NCBI RefSeq assembly: GCF_000425445.1
Contig: NZ_KE384377.1
Span: forward strand, 358,475 to 422,474
Reading direction: 5' to 3'
Source: Flavobacterium denitrificans DSM 15936
GTDB lineage: Bacteria; Bacteroidota; Bacteroidia; Flavobacteriales; Flavobacteriaceae
DNA length: 64,000 bases
Shown one piece after another: positions 40,954 through 48,829 of this stretch (positions are counted from its first letter, which is position 1; the number at the start of each line of letters is the position of its first letter). The notes below the pieces were generated by a model. That model saw nothing but the letters and a program-made list of their open reading frames with translations, searched no databases and had not been told where the DNA came from. The position numbers and the translations under genes are program-made.

Positions 40954-42984
40954 CTATTTCGAAGCATTAAATTCATTGATAACATTTACAGCTTCATTCA
41001 AGTAAGGATTTGTTTTTAAATTATCAAGCTGATATTGATTTGCCGTTTTGTCATTCGGGTAAACCCCAAGCAAAAATTGATTTACGGTAGAGTTGTAAAC
41101 ATCCAGCGGATTGTTTTCGTCATTGAAAGTGTTGATTTCTTTCCAAAGCGAATTGACTATTTTTTTTTGTTTGAAAACAGCGTCCAAAGTCATCGGAAGT
41201 TCTGCTTTTGGCGTATTGACAATTTGGTCGATCTTTAGGTTGATTTTTTTGATGTCATTAAAATAGTAGTTGTCCGCCAGTCTTGTGGCAGAATTTTTAG
41301 CCAGTTTGTCGATGAGAGCTCTTTTTGCATATGGTCTGTATCTCAAAAAAGATTGAATACTATCGTTTTTAATTGCAGTAGGGAAATCACTTTCTTTTTG
41401 ATAAACGTCTTCATAAAATTCAGGCAAAATTACATCTGGCTTAACGCCAATATATTGATGACTTTTTCCTGTAATGCGGTAAAATTTATTGATTGTGATT
41501 TTTAAAAAATCAGTATTTTTTTTCTCATCAAGCGGAAGAATGGTTTGCATAGTTGCTTTTCCGAGTGTGTTGCTTCCTATCAAAAGTGCGCGATTGTAAT
41601 CTTGCATAATTGAAGCAAAGAATTCGCTTGCCGATGCTGTATTGCTGTTTATCAAAACCACAATCGGACCTTTGTAAATCATCCCTCTATAAGGATCATT
41701 TATTACCGATTTTTCTTTTTTGTTATCACTAACAATAGAAATCGGGCCGTAATCAATAAACATTCCTGCAAGTTTTATGGCTTCTTCCATAGAACCACCG
41801 CCATTATCAATCAAATCAATTACGAGGCCTTTTATTTCATCTCTTTCGAGTTTCATTACTTCGCGTGCCACATCATCGGCACAGCCTTTTCGATTGTTTT
41901 CGTCTAGATCAGCATAAAAACTCGGAATTTTGATGTAGCCGATTTTGCTGTCTTTTCCAATAATGAAGCTGTAAACTGAATTATCCTCATCCTTCATTAC
42001 TTGTTTTTCTATATAAACATCAAAGCTTTTTCCAGAATTTCGTTTCAGCGTAAGCGTAATGCTTTTATTGGATTCGGATAAAATCATGTTTGAGATCAAT
42101 TCTAGTGAAGCACAGGAAACCTTTAAAGTTTCTTTTTGATTTGAAATAGAGATAATTTGATCACCTTTTTTAATCAGTCCGGTTTGATATGCAGGACCGT
42201 TTGGATCGACTTCAGCAATAATTATTTCATTTTTTTCATTCAAATTTACACTCATTCCAAGTGAAAGATGTTCTTTAGACAAAGATGCAACAAAGCTAGT
42301 CTTAGAATCATCACTAAAATAAGTTGTATGAGGATCAAAATAGGTACAGAAATAATTATACAGATTTTCCTCTTGCTTGTTGTTGTTTTCTAAAAGAGTG
42401 CTTATTCGGCAAATTTCATTAGATAAAATCATCTGTTTAGAAGCAGCTTCAATTGATTTGAAGTTTGCTTTTATCGAATCCAGATTTTCACTGGTTTCTG
42501 CAATTTCGTCTAAAATTTGATAGCGGAGTTTTTTTTGCCAAACCTTTTCTAAATCTTCTTTTTTCAGATAAAAAGGAAACGCTTTTTTGTAAAATCGGAT
42601 GGTATCTTTAATAGAATAATCAATAGTTGAGGCCTGAATTTTTTCTAAAACAGCTTTCGTTCTCAAAAGGCCAGCTCGATATTTTGAAGTAATGTCATCC
42701 AGAAAACTGCAGTCATTATTCAAAATTAAATCATCAAGATTTGAACGGTATTTTTTGGACATTTCATCGTATTCACTTTTAAAAAAAATGTTTCGCGACG
42801 GATCAAGTTCGTTGATCAGATTATCAAAAACAAAAACAGACAGGCTATCATCAACCGGTTTTGGCCGAATATGCTCTTTTTGAATAAGTGCATTGATTTT
42901 ATTTAAGATCTGACATGTATGGTCGCTATTTTGACTAAATAGTGTAGTTGAAGTCAGCAGAAATATTATTACTAAGTTTTTCAT
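40954..42984 (-). CDS. Tail-specific (C-terminal processing) protease, S41 family
   Basis: A Prc-like periplasmic protease of 676 aa. A signal peptide MKNLVIIFLLTSTTLFS precedes QNSD; ATG 42984 is taken as start, though ATG 42999 adds five residues. The N-terminal helical region leads to a PDZ domain (LSLGMSVNLNEKNEIIIAEV, QTGLIKKGDQIISI) and the S41 core, with catalytic Ser in NSNTASASEFF and Lys in GSNTLGKATMQT; GGGSMEEAIKLAGMF is the substrate wall. The C-terminal part matches the Prc-associated DUF3340-like region. It processes or degrades envelope proteins from their C-termini. Confidence 0.9.
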   Translation of the reverse strand: MKNLVIIFLLTSTTLFSQNSDHTCQILNKINALIQKEHIRPKPVDDSLSVFVFDNLINELDPSRNIFFKSEYDEMSKKYRSNLDDLILNNDCSFLDDITSKYRAGLLRTKAVLEKIQASTIDYSIKDTIRFYKKAFPFYLKKEDLEKVWQKKLRYQILDEIAETSENLDSIKANFKSIEAASKQMILSNEICRISTLLENNNKQEENLYNYFCTYFDPHTTYFSDDSKTSFVASLSKEHLSLGMSVNLNEKNEIIIAEVDPNGPAYQTGLIKKGDQIISISNQKETLKVSCASLELISNMILSESNKSITLTLKRNSGKSFDVYIEKQVMKDEDNSVYSFIIGKDSKIGYIKIPSFYADLDENNRKGCADDVAREVMKLERDEIKGLVIDLIDNGGGSMEEAIKLAGMFIDYGPISIVSDNKKEKSVINDPYRGMIYKGPIVVLINSNTASASEFFASIMQDYNRALLIGSNTLGKATMQTILPLDEKKNTDFLKITINKFYRITGKSHQYIGVKPDVILPEFYEDVYQKESDFPTAIKNDSIQSFLRYRPYAKRALIDKLAKNSATRLADNYYFNDIKKINLKIDQIVNTPKAELPMTLDAVFKQKKIVNSLWKEINTFNDENNPLDVYNSTVNQFLLGVYPNDKTANQYQLDNLKTNPYLNEAVNVINEFNASK

Positions 42985-43162
42985 AAATCTGTAAATCATC
43001 GGTTACACTAAAATTACGGTATTTTTTTTAGAAAAGACAGTAATTTCCGAAGAATATCGACAAGTAAAAGATTTTATCTATGAATAACATTAAATCAAAA
43101 AAAACGATAATAAAAATCAGCAAAAACTTTAAAACTGAATATTGAAATTTCCGAATTGGCAT

Positions 43163-43204
43163 AAAAAAATGCATTGCAACTTTATAAAATTGCAATGCAT
43201 TTTT
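43163..43204 (-). terminator. Terminator after gcvT
   Basis: AAAAATGCATTGCAA pairs with TTGCAATGCATTTTT around a 10-nt loop; A and T tracts flank it. It lies between the gcvT repeat array and the protease start. Confidence 0.75.
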
Positions 43205-43218
43205 GGAATTTTCTTTAA

Positions 43219-43312
43219 GTCGAAAGTCGAAAGTCAAAAGTCAAAAGTCGAAAGTCATAAAGTTGTAAAATATAAAACTTTCAACTTTTGATTTTCGACT
43301 TTGCAACTTATT
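43219..43312. repeat. Heptamer (GTCGAAA/GTCAAAA) array downstream of gcvT
   Basis: Six 7-bp units from 43219: GTCGAAA, GTCGAAA, GTCAAAA, GTCAAAA, GTCGAAA, GTCATAA. About 30 bp later the inverse appears: CTTTCAACTTTTGATTTTCGACTTTG (43279-43304 in pieces). It ends close to the gcvT stop codon at 43318. Confidence 0.8.
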
Positions 43313-43317
43313 AGTAA

Positions 43318-44400
43318 TTATTTCTTGTAAAACGGTAATTTAACCACTTTAGCAGGGACATCGTTTTTTCTGATTCTGATAAAAATATCACTGTCAATTG
43401 CACTGTTTGCAACCGTTACATAACCTAAACCAATACCTTTGTTCATAGAAGGCGACATCGTTCCAGAAGTTACAATTCCGATTACAGCTCCAGAACCGTC
43501 AACAATTTCATAATCGTGTCTTGGCACTGCGCGCTCCTGCATTTCAAAAGCAACCAGTTTTCTCGTAACCCCAGCTTCTTTTTGTTTTTTAAGCGCCTCA
43601 GAATTAGTAAAATCTTTTGTAAATTTCGTAATCCATCCTAAACCAGCTTCAAGTGGAGAAGTAGTATCGTTAATATCATTTCCGTATAAGCAGAATCCCA
43701 TTTCTAGACGCAAAGTATCACGTGCAGCTAGACCAATTGGCTGAATTCCGAAAGAAGCTCCAGCTTCAAAAACTTTATTCCAAATTTGTTCTACCTCATC
43801 ATTTTTGCAGTAAATTTCAAATCCGCCAGAACCAGTATATCCCGTAGCAGAAATAATTACATTCTCGATTCCTGCAAAATCACCCACTTCAAAATGGTAG
43901 TAAGTAATCGCAGACAAATTAACAGAAGTCAAAGACTGCATCGCTTCAACCGCTTTTGGTCCCTGAATAGCTAATAATGAATAATCATCAGAAATATTCT
44001 TCATATCAACTCCCAAATCATTGTGAGAAGTAATCCAGTTCCAGTCTTTTTCAATATTAGAAGCATTTACAACAAGTAAATACTGCTCTTCTTTCATTTT
44101 ATAAATAATCAAATCATCAACAATTCCGCCTTCATTATTAGGAAGACAAGAATATTGTGCTCTTCCAATCGTCAAAGTTGAAGCATCATTTGAAGTCACT
44201 TTCTGAATCAAAGCCAAAGCATTTGGACCTGTCAACAAAAATTCACCCATATGCGAAACGTCAAAAACGCCCACACCATTACGAACTGTTTCATGTTCAG
44301 CATTAACTCCTTCATATGTAATAGGCATGTTGTAACCTGCAAAAGGCAGCATTTTCGCTCCCAAACTCTCATGTATGTGCGTAAGCGCAGTATTTTTCAT
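43318..44400 (-). CDS. gcvT: Aminomethyltransferase (glycine cleavage T protein)
   Basis: Tetrahydrofolate-dependent T protein of the glycine cleavage system, taking the aminomethyl group from lipoylated GcvH to form methylene-THF and ammonia. The 360-aa length is normal. Conserved parts are the N-terminal [29 protein letters not shown] with the folate-site residues, [14 protein letters not shown], and [20 protein letters not shown] near residue 230. Other gcv genes are not adjacent. A -7 element stands 26 nt before the ATG. Confidence 0.95.
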   Translation of the reverse strand: MKNTALTHIHESLGAKMLPFAGYNMPITYEGVNAEHETVRNGVGVFDVSHMGEFLLTGPNALALIQKVTSNDASTLTIGRAQYSCLPNNEGGIVDDLIIYKMKEEQYLLVVNASNIEKDWNWITSHNDLGVDMKNISDDYSLLAIQGPKAVEAMQSLTSVNLSAITYYHFEVGDFAGIENVIISATGYTGSGGFEIYCKNDEVEQIWNKVFEAGASFGIQPIGLAARDTLRLEMGFCLYGNDINDTTSPLEAGLGWITKFTKDFTNSEALKKQKEAGVTRKLVAFEMQERAVPRHDYEIVDGSGAVIGIVTSGTMSPSMNKGIGLGYVTVANSAIDSDIFIRIRKNDVPAKVVKLPFYKK

Positions 44401-44425
44401 TGTGTAGTTTTATAAAATTGTTATG

Positions 44426-44433
44426 CAAATCTA
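44426..44433 (-). promoter_or_regulatory. -7 promoter element TAGATTTG of gcvT
   Basis: Minus-strand TAgaTTTG, 26 nt before the gcvT start codon. Confidence 0.45.
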
Positions 44434-44484
44434 TTCAAAAAATATCGAATTTGAATAGCTTAAATTATAAATTTCGCAATAATT

Positions 44485-44600
44485 AGGAGCTATTTCCTGC
44501 TATCCGCTATATTCCCGATCAACAAAAACTACCGCTAAAAAGCCTTGTTTTTCTAAATCGGGAGATGCCGCTACTATCAGGGCTAGGGCTGACAGTTTCA
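44485..44600 (-). repeat. REP-like intergenic hairpin element
   Basis: On the minus strand: AGCCCTGATAGTAGCGGCAT, then arms TCTCCCGAT (44557-44565 region) and ATCGGGAAT (44511-44519) around about 37 bp, then AGCGGATAGCAGGAAATAGC. The flanks are more GC-rich than the surroundings. I recall similar AGCCC-GATAGTAG ... ATAGCAGGAAATAGCTCC elements scattered between genes of other Flavobacterium genomes; that is memory, not a search. The rest of this 349-bp gap holds nothing else evident. Confidence 0.6.
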
Positions 44601-44749
44601 AAAGATGATTCGTGATTTCTATTTTTTATGTAATTTTATTATAAAAATGGAGTTTTTAGGTTTAGCTATGTTTATTTAAACAAGTGAAACGCCTTTCTAA
44701 GGCAAGAAAAGCTATGATTCTATGTGTTTAAATTAACACCAATGAAAGA

Positions 44750-45610
44750 ATGAAATCACCGTATTTAATCAATAAAGAAGAAATTCTAAAAATATACAAA
44801 CCTGTAAATCCGCATGCGCATAAGGGAACACAAGGTCACGCCGTGATTATTGCTGGAAGCTACGGAAAAATTGGAGCAACAGTTTTGGCTTCAAAATCCT
44901 GCCTAAAATCAGGTTGCGGACTCGTAACGACTTTTATACCCAAATGTGGTTATCAAATTCTTCAAATTTCGATTCCCGAAGTAATGACGGTTACAGACGA
45001 AAACACAAATTTCATTACTATGATTCATTTACCTTTCATGCCACAGGCGATCGGGATTGGTCCAGGGATGGGAAAGGAGCTCGGTACACAAAAAGCGTTA
45101 TTTGAGTTTTTGAGAATCAATAAAATGCCTTTGGTTTTAGATGCGGATGCTCTAAACATTATTTCGGAAAATTTATCATGGTTAGAATTAGTTCCCGAAG
45201 ATACAATTTTGACACCTCATCCTAAAGAATTAGAACGATTAATAGGGAAATGGAATTCTGAATCAGAGAAATTTCAGAAAACAGTCGCTTTTTCAGAAAA
45301 ATACAAAGTCATTGTGGTCATGAAAGGCGCACCGACTTACATCATCAACAGAACTTCGGTTTACCAAAACACAACCGGAAACGCAGCGCTAGCAACTGCA
45401 GGAAGCGGTGACGTATTAACGGGAATTTTAACAAGTCTCTTGGCACAAGGCTACGAACCCAAATATGCTTCAAAACTTGGGGTTTATCTTCATGGCTTAA
45501 CAGCAGATCTCGCTTTGCCAAAAACGGGTTACGAATCTTTTACGGCTTCTACCATTATTAAGTATTTAGGAAAAGCTTTTCTTGAATTAGGAAATGTGCC
45601 AATTAGATAA
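44750..45610 (+). CDS. nnrD: ADP-dependent NAD(P)H-hydrate dehydratase
   Basis: Repairs hydrated NAD(P)H using ADP. The 286-aa ribokinase-like protein has the [20 protein letters not shown] start, [39 protein letters not shown] and the nucleotide motif [19 protein letters not shown]. Only the dehydratase half is present; the NnrE epimerase domain found in the fused enzyme is absent here. Its last codons (NVPIR-stop) are made of the first units of an octamer repeat array that continues past the stop. Confidence 0.9.
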   Translation: MKSPYLINKEEILKIYKPVNPHAHKGTQGHAVIIAGSYGKIGATVLASKSCLKSGCGLVTTFIPKCGYQILQISIPEVMTVTDENTNFITMIHLPFMPQAIGIGPGMGKELGTQKALFEFLRINKMPLVLDADALNIISENLSWLELVPEDTILTPHPKELERLIGKWNSESEKFQKTVAFSEKYKVIVVMKGAPTYIINRTSVYQNTTGNAALATAGSGDVLTGILTSLLAQGYEPKYASKLGVYLHGLTADLALPKTGYESFTASTIIKYLGKAFLELGNVPIR

Positions 45611-45664
45611 TTAGATAATTTGGCAATTAGATAATTAGAAAATGTGTCAATTAGATAATTATAT
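45593..45664 (+). repeat. Octamer (AATTAGAT) tandem array overlapping the nnrD stop codon
   Basis: Nine consecutive 8-bp units: AATGTGCC, AATTAGAT, AATTAGAT, AATTTGGC, AATTAGAT, AATTAGAA, AATGTGTC, AATTAGAT, AATTATAT. Units 1-3 overlap the coding end of nnrD (stop 45608-45610). Confidence 0.85.
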
Positions 45665-45762
45665 AAAAAAATTATCTTCTTAAACAATTTTAGAAGAAAA
45701 TCTAAAATCTACACTCTGAAATCTAAAATCAAAAATTGTAAGTTTGTAATATCAAAGATTAG

Positions 45763-45802
45763 AAACTTAGAATCTCAGTTTCTTAGCATCTTAGAATCTT
45801 TA
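45763..45802 (+). repeat. Octamer (NNNCTTAG) array upstream of the HipA-like gene
   Basis: Units AAACTTAG, AATCTCAG, TTTCTTAG, CATCTTAG, AATCTTTA run to within 6 nt of the ATG at 45808. They belong to the same octamer family as the arrays at 33.3 and 56.5 kb, here with one arm only. Confidence 0.75.
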
Positions 45803-45807
45803 AAAAA

Positions 45808-46590
45808 ATGATAAACAACTTCGATCTTAGAACAGTAAACGTCATGCGTTATATAACGCCACTGCGCGAAGGCGGTTCTTTACCCGCTTTGGCAGAAGCA
45901 GATGACGACTTTAAATATGTATTAAAATTTAGAGGAGCCGGTCACGGTGTAAAAGCATTAATAGCCGAATTAGTTGGCGGACAAATCGCAAAAGCCTTAA
46001 AGCTACAATTACCGGAATTAGTATTCGCAAACTTGGACGAAGCTTTCGGAAGAACCGAAGCTGATGAAGAAATTCAGGATTTATTGCAAGGAAGCCAGGG
46101 ATTAAATTTGGCGCTTCATTTTTTGTCAGGCGCAATCACTTTTGATCCTGCTGTAACCACTGTTGATGCTAAATTAGCTTCACAAATTGTTTGGCTGGAC
46201 GCTTATATCACAAATGTAGACCGAACTTTTAAAAACACCAATATGTTGATCTGGCATAAAGAATTATGGCTGATTGATCACGGAGCATGTTTGTATTTTC
46301 ATCATTCTTGGAACAATTGGGAACAACATGCCAAAAGTCCTTTTGCATTGATAAAAGATCACGTTTTATTGCCTCAGGCCTCACTTTTAAAAGAAGTTGA
46401 CGCCGAATTTAAAGCGATTCTAACGCCGGAAATTTTAGAAGAAATCGTAAATACAATTCCTGAAGACTGGCTTCAATGGGAAGATGCAGATGAAACGCCG
46501 GAAAATTTGCGAAACGTTTATTTGCAGTTTTTAAAAACAAGATTAGAGAATTCAGAAATATTTGTAAATCAGGCTCAAAATGCAAGATAA
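45808..46590 (+). CDS. HipA-like kinase (single kinase domain)
   Basis: A 260-aa protein of the HipA/PI4K-like kinase fold but without the N-terminal HipA domain. Residue-level signs are an N-lobe lysine in KYVLKFRGAGHGVKALIAEL (about 44-63), a catalytic loop NVDRTFKNTNML (Asp and Asn, about 136-147) and a DFG-like LIDHGACLYF. Related toxins phosphorylate glutamyl-tRNA synthetase; whether this one is a toxin is unknown. Its stop overlaps the start of a DUF3037 gene by 11 nt, so both are made together. No HipB-like DNA-binding partner is present. Confidence 0.75.
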   Translation: MINNFDLRTVNVMRYITPLREGGSLPALAEADDDFKYVLKFRGAGHGVKALIAELVGGQIAKALKLQLPELVFANLDEAFGRTEADEEIQDLLQGSQGLNLALHFLSGAITFDPAVTTVDAKLASQIVWLDAYITNVDRTFKNTNMLIWHKELWLIDHGACLYFHHSWNNWEQHAKSPFALIKDHVLLPQASLLKEVDAEFKAILTPEILEEIVNTIPEDWLQWEDADETPENLRNVYLQFLKTRLENSEIFVNQAQNAR

Positions 46591-46963
46591 CCACTTATAC
46601 GAATATGCTGTGATTCGTGTTGTGCCAAGGGTAGAGCGCGAAGAATTCCTGAATATCGGAATCATTTTGTTTTGCAAAAGAGCGAAGTTTATAAAAGTGC
46701 TTTTTCATTTAAATAAAGAGCGAATCCAAGCTCTTTCTGCCGATTTTGATATCGAACAATTAGAATGCAATCTGACTTCATTACAAAAAATTGCAAACGG
46801 AGCCAAAGACGGCGGACCAATAGCTGCATTTGAAATTCCGGAGCGTTTTCGCTGGTTAACGGCAATTAGAAGTTCTGCGATACAAACGTCGAGACCTCAT
46901 CCGGGTTTATGTCAGGATTTGGAGAAAACGATTCAACGTTTGTTTGAAGAGTTGGTACTTTAG
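46580..46963 (+). CDS. DUF3037 family protein
   Basis: A 127-aa protein with the family opening YEYAVIRVVPRVEREEFLNIGIILFC and the C-terminal FRWLTAIRSSAIQTSRPHPG, both typical of DUF3037. It starts inside the end of the HipA-like kinase gene. DUF3037 genes are often paired with such kinases, which suggests a partner, substrate or antitoxin role, but none is proven. A terminator follows at 47006. Confidence 0.8.
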   Translation: MQDNHLYEYAVIRVVPRVEREEFLNIGIILFCKRAKFIKVLFHLNKERIQALSADFDIEQLECNLTSLQKIANGAKDGGPIAAFEIPERFRWLTAIRSSAIQTSRPHPGLCQDLEKTIQRLFEELVL

Positions 46964-47005
46964 TTTTTCTGAGTTAATAGTCAAAGATCGTTTTTCTGAA
47001 AATAA

Positions 47006-47036
47006 AAAGCCGTAAAGTTTGTCTCTTTACGGCTTT
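47006..47036 (+). terminator. Terminator after the HipA-like/DUF3037 pair
   Basis: AAAGCCGTAAAG pairs perfectly with CTTTACGGCTTT around a 7-nt loop. Confidence 0.8.
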
Positions 47037-47119
47037 CCGTATTTTAAAGCTATTTATTTTTTTTACGTTTGTGTCACAAAACCCCATAATCTATTGTACA
47101 CTTTTAAACTATTATAAAA

Positions 47120-48016
47120 ATGAAATTTCAAAAAAGTACTATTTTCCCTTTTGCTTTAATTATTTTGTTAGCAACGGCTTGTTCTTCAGAAGATTCTCCT
47201 AAAGATGAGCAAGAGCAAGAAATTAATCCTGCAAATCAAAAACTAGTTTCAATTACTTATCCTACGAGTAGTAATTTAGCTTATATGAATGACAAGCAAG
47301 AATACCAATACGACGATTTAAGTAGGATAAAATTAAATGGAGCAGTAGAAATAAAGTATGTAAGTGATGATCTGATTGAAACAAATCTATTAGAAGATAA
47401 TATGTCAAATGTCGACTTAGAAGCAAAAACTTTTATTAAATTGAAAGACAAAAACATTGTTTCATTTATTGGTAATCGAGTTTTTAAAAAGCTTACTGGA
47501 GAAGTAACAAGTATCGATAGAGATTCAACTGTTATTAGTTATGAAAATGGATATTTATTTAAATTAGTAACTTATTTTAAGAGTATTACGACAGGCTCTA
47601 CTGGAAAATATTATTTACAAAAGCAAATCGATTTTACGATTACTAACGGAAATATTACTCAGACTAAAACTACTGAATATGGAGATGTGGTTGTAACTAA
47701 TTATACGTATGATTCTTCACCTTATATTCCAATGGGTGATTTTGGTTATGAAACACCATTGCATAAGGTTGGATTGATCAAGCCTTTATTTTACAATAAA
47801 TTAGGAAAAAGTAGTGCAAATAATATTATAAAAATTGAAAATGTTTTTACTAAAACGCCATTTCAAAAATCTTATAAAACAATCAGCTTCAAAAGAAATT
47901 TTGATAAATATGGAAGAATAAGTGAAATTTTGCTTTCTGGCAGCTGCGTTACAAGTAATCCTGATAATGTAGCAACAGATTTTACAGATGAAAAGGTACT
48001 ATTTGAATATAAATAA
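47120..48016 (+). CDS. Hypothetical lipoprotein
   Basis: A 298-aa protein with signal MKFQKSTIFPFALIILLATACSSEDSP and lipobox ATAC, followed by an acidic linker (SSEDSPKDEQEQE) typical of flavobacterial surface lipoproteins. The mature part is beta-rich with repeated Y-x-Y strands (EYQYDDLSRIKL, NYTYDSSPYIPMG, SFKRNFDKYGRISEI), reminiscent of RHS/YD-like or DUF4595-like strands, but I do not assign a family. Monocistronic; its stop is followed by a hairpin made of an inverted 17-bp sequence. Confidence 0.65.
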   Translation: MKFQKSTIFPFALIILLATACSSEDSPKDEQEQEINPANQKLVSITYPTSSNLAYMNDKQEYQYDDLSRIKLNGAVEIKYVSDDLIETNLLEDNMSNVDLEAKTFIKLKDKNIVSFIGNRVFKKLTGEVTSIDRDSTVISYENGYLFKLVTYFKSITTGSTGKYYLQKQIDFTITNGNITQTKTTEYGDVVVTNYTYDSSPYIPMGDFGYETPLHKVGLIKPLFYNKLGKSSANNIIKIENVFTKTPFQKSYKTISFKRNFDKYGRISEILLSGSCVTSNPDNVATDFTDEKVLFEYK

Positions 48017-48042
48017 ATCGTTTTAAGTAAATAAAAAAAAAT

Positions 48043-48107
48043 AATCTCGCAAAGTCGCAGCGTAGCAAAGAAAAATAAAACTTTGCACGTTGCGACTTTG
48101 CGAGATT
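48043..48107. repeat. Perfect 17-bp inverted repeat, possible terminator
   Basis: AATCTCGCAAAGTCGCA (48043-48059) and its exact complement (48091-48107) around a 31-bp centre, in which GCAAAG/CTTTGC pair again. It lies between the converging lipoprotein and GNAT genes. Confidence 0.85.
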
Positions 48108-48120
48108 AAAAAAGAAAGCC

Positions 48121-48144
48121 TTTGAACCTCTGAACCTTTGAACC
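48121..48144 (+). repeat. Octamer TTTGAACC triplet abutting the GNAT gene
   Basis: TTTGAACC, TCTGAACC, TTTGAACC in tandem, ending 3 nt before the GNAT gene's 3' end. Confidence 0.75.
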
Positions 48145-48147
48145 TTT

Positions 48148-48654
48148 CTAAAGCTTCTTCTCTAAATATATAAACTCCAAAGGCTCTTTAGAAACCGTAA
48201 CATGAATGTCACTTTCTGGAAAAGCTTCTCTTTCGCCGGTATCCACATAACCGTGACGTTTGTACCACGCAATTAGTTCTTCACGAACCGAAATAACGGT
48301 CATAATAATACTTGACAATCCTAAAGATTTTGCGTGATTCTCGGCTTCAGCCAAAAGCTTTTTCCCAATGCCGCCGTTTTGAAGTTCTGGTGAAACTGTA
48401 AGCATTCCCAAATACAATTGATGTCCTTTTTCAACCAATAAAACCGAACCGATAATTTTATCATTCTCAGTAAATTTCAGAATTGTGTTTTTCGGATCAA
48501 CGAAAATTTCTGTCATTTCCTGTTCGTCAGTTCTTTTTCCTTCTAGCAAATGTGCTTCGGTTGTCCAGCCTTTTTTGGAAGTTTCGCCTCTGTAAGCTGA
48601 ATTTATTAAAGTTGCTAATGCAGGAATATCTTCGAGTAATGCTTTTGTGATCAT
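48148..48654 (-). CDS. GNAT family N-acetyltransferase
   Basis: A 168-aa acetyltransferase. The acetyl-CoA motif A is YLGMLTVSPELQNGGIGKKLL (by position about 83-103), with Q-x-G-G-I-G-K, and motif B includes WYKRHGYVDTGERE. The substrate is not evident. Start at ATG 48654 is used; the frame extends to a TTG at 48675 that lies in the neighbouring hairpin element. Confidence 0.85.
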   Translation of the reverse strand: MITKALLEDIPALATLINSAYRGETSKKGWTTEAHLLEGKRTDEQEMTEIFVDPKNTILKFTENDKIIGSVLLVEKGHQLYLGMLTVSPELQNGGIGKKLLAEAENHAKSLGLSSIIMTVISVREELIAWYKRHGYVDTGEREAFPESDIHVTVSKEPLEFIYLEKKL

Positions 48655-48672
48655 GTTGTTTATAAGTGTTTT

Positions 48673-48803
48673 CAATTGCCTACAGCTTTAGCTGTAGGGA
48701 CAAAGTTAGGCTAGAAAATGACTTTAGCCTAATTTTTTATGTTTTTGGCTAAAGCCGATTTATGCTTAAAAACAAAACCTCCAGCTAAAGCTGGAGGCAA
48801 TTG
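48673..48803. repeat. Composite intergenic element with three hairpins
   Basis: Terminal inverted repeat CAATTGCC (48673-48680) / GGCAATTG (48796-48803). Inside: hairpin CCTACAGCTTTAGCTGTAGG (48679-48698), hairpin TTAGGCT/AGCCTAA (48706-48732), and hairpin CCTCCAGCTAAAGCTGGAGG (48778-48797). AGCTTTAGCT or GGCTAAAGCC cores recur. It occupies nearly the whole gap between the GNAT and carboxypeptidase genes; similar elements exist, from memory, in other Flavobacterium genomes. Confidence 0.8.
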
Positions 48804-48829
48804 ATTTATATGTGTTTAAAAAATCAGAT

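Noticed and set aside
43028..43237. 69-aa minus-strand ORF between the protease and gcvT genes
   Set aside because: It runs across the gcvT terminator hairpin and into the heptamer array; composition is that of AT-rich spacer, not of a gene.
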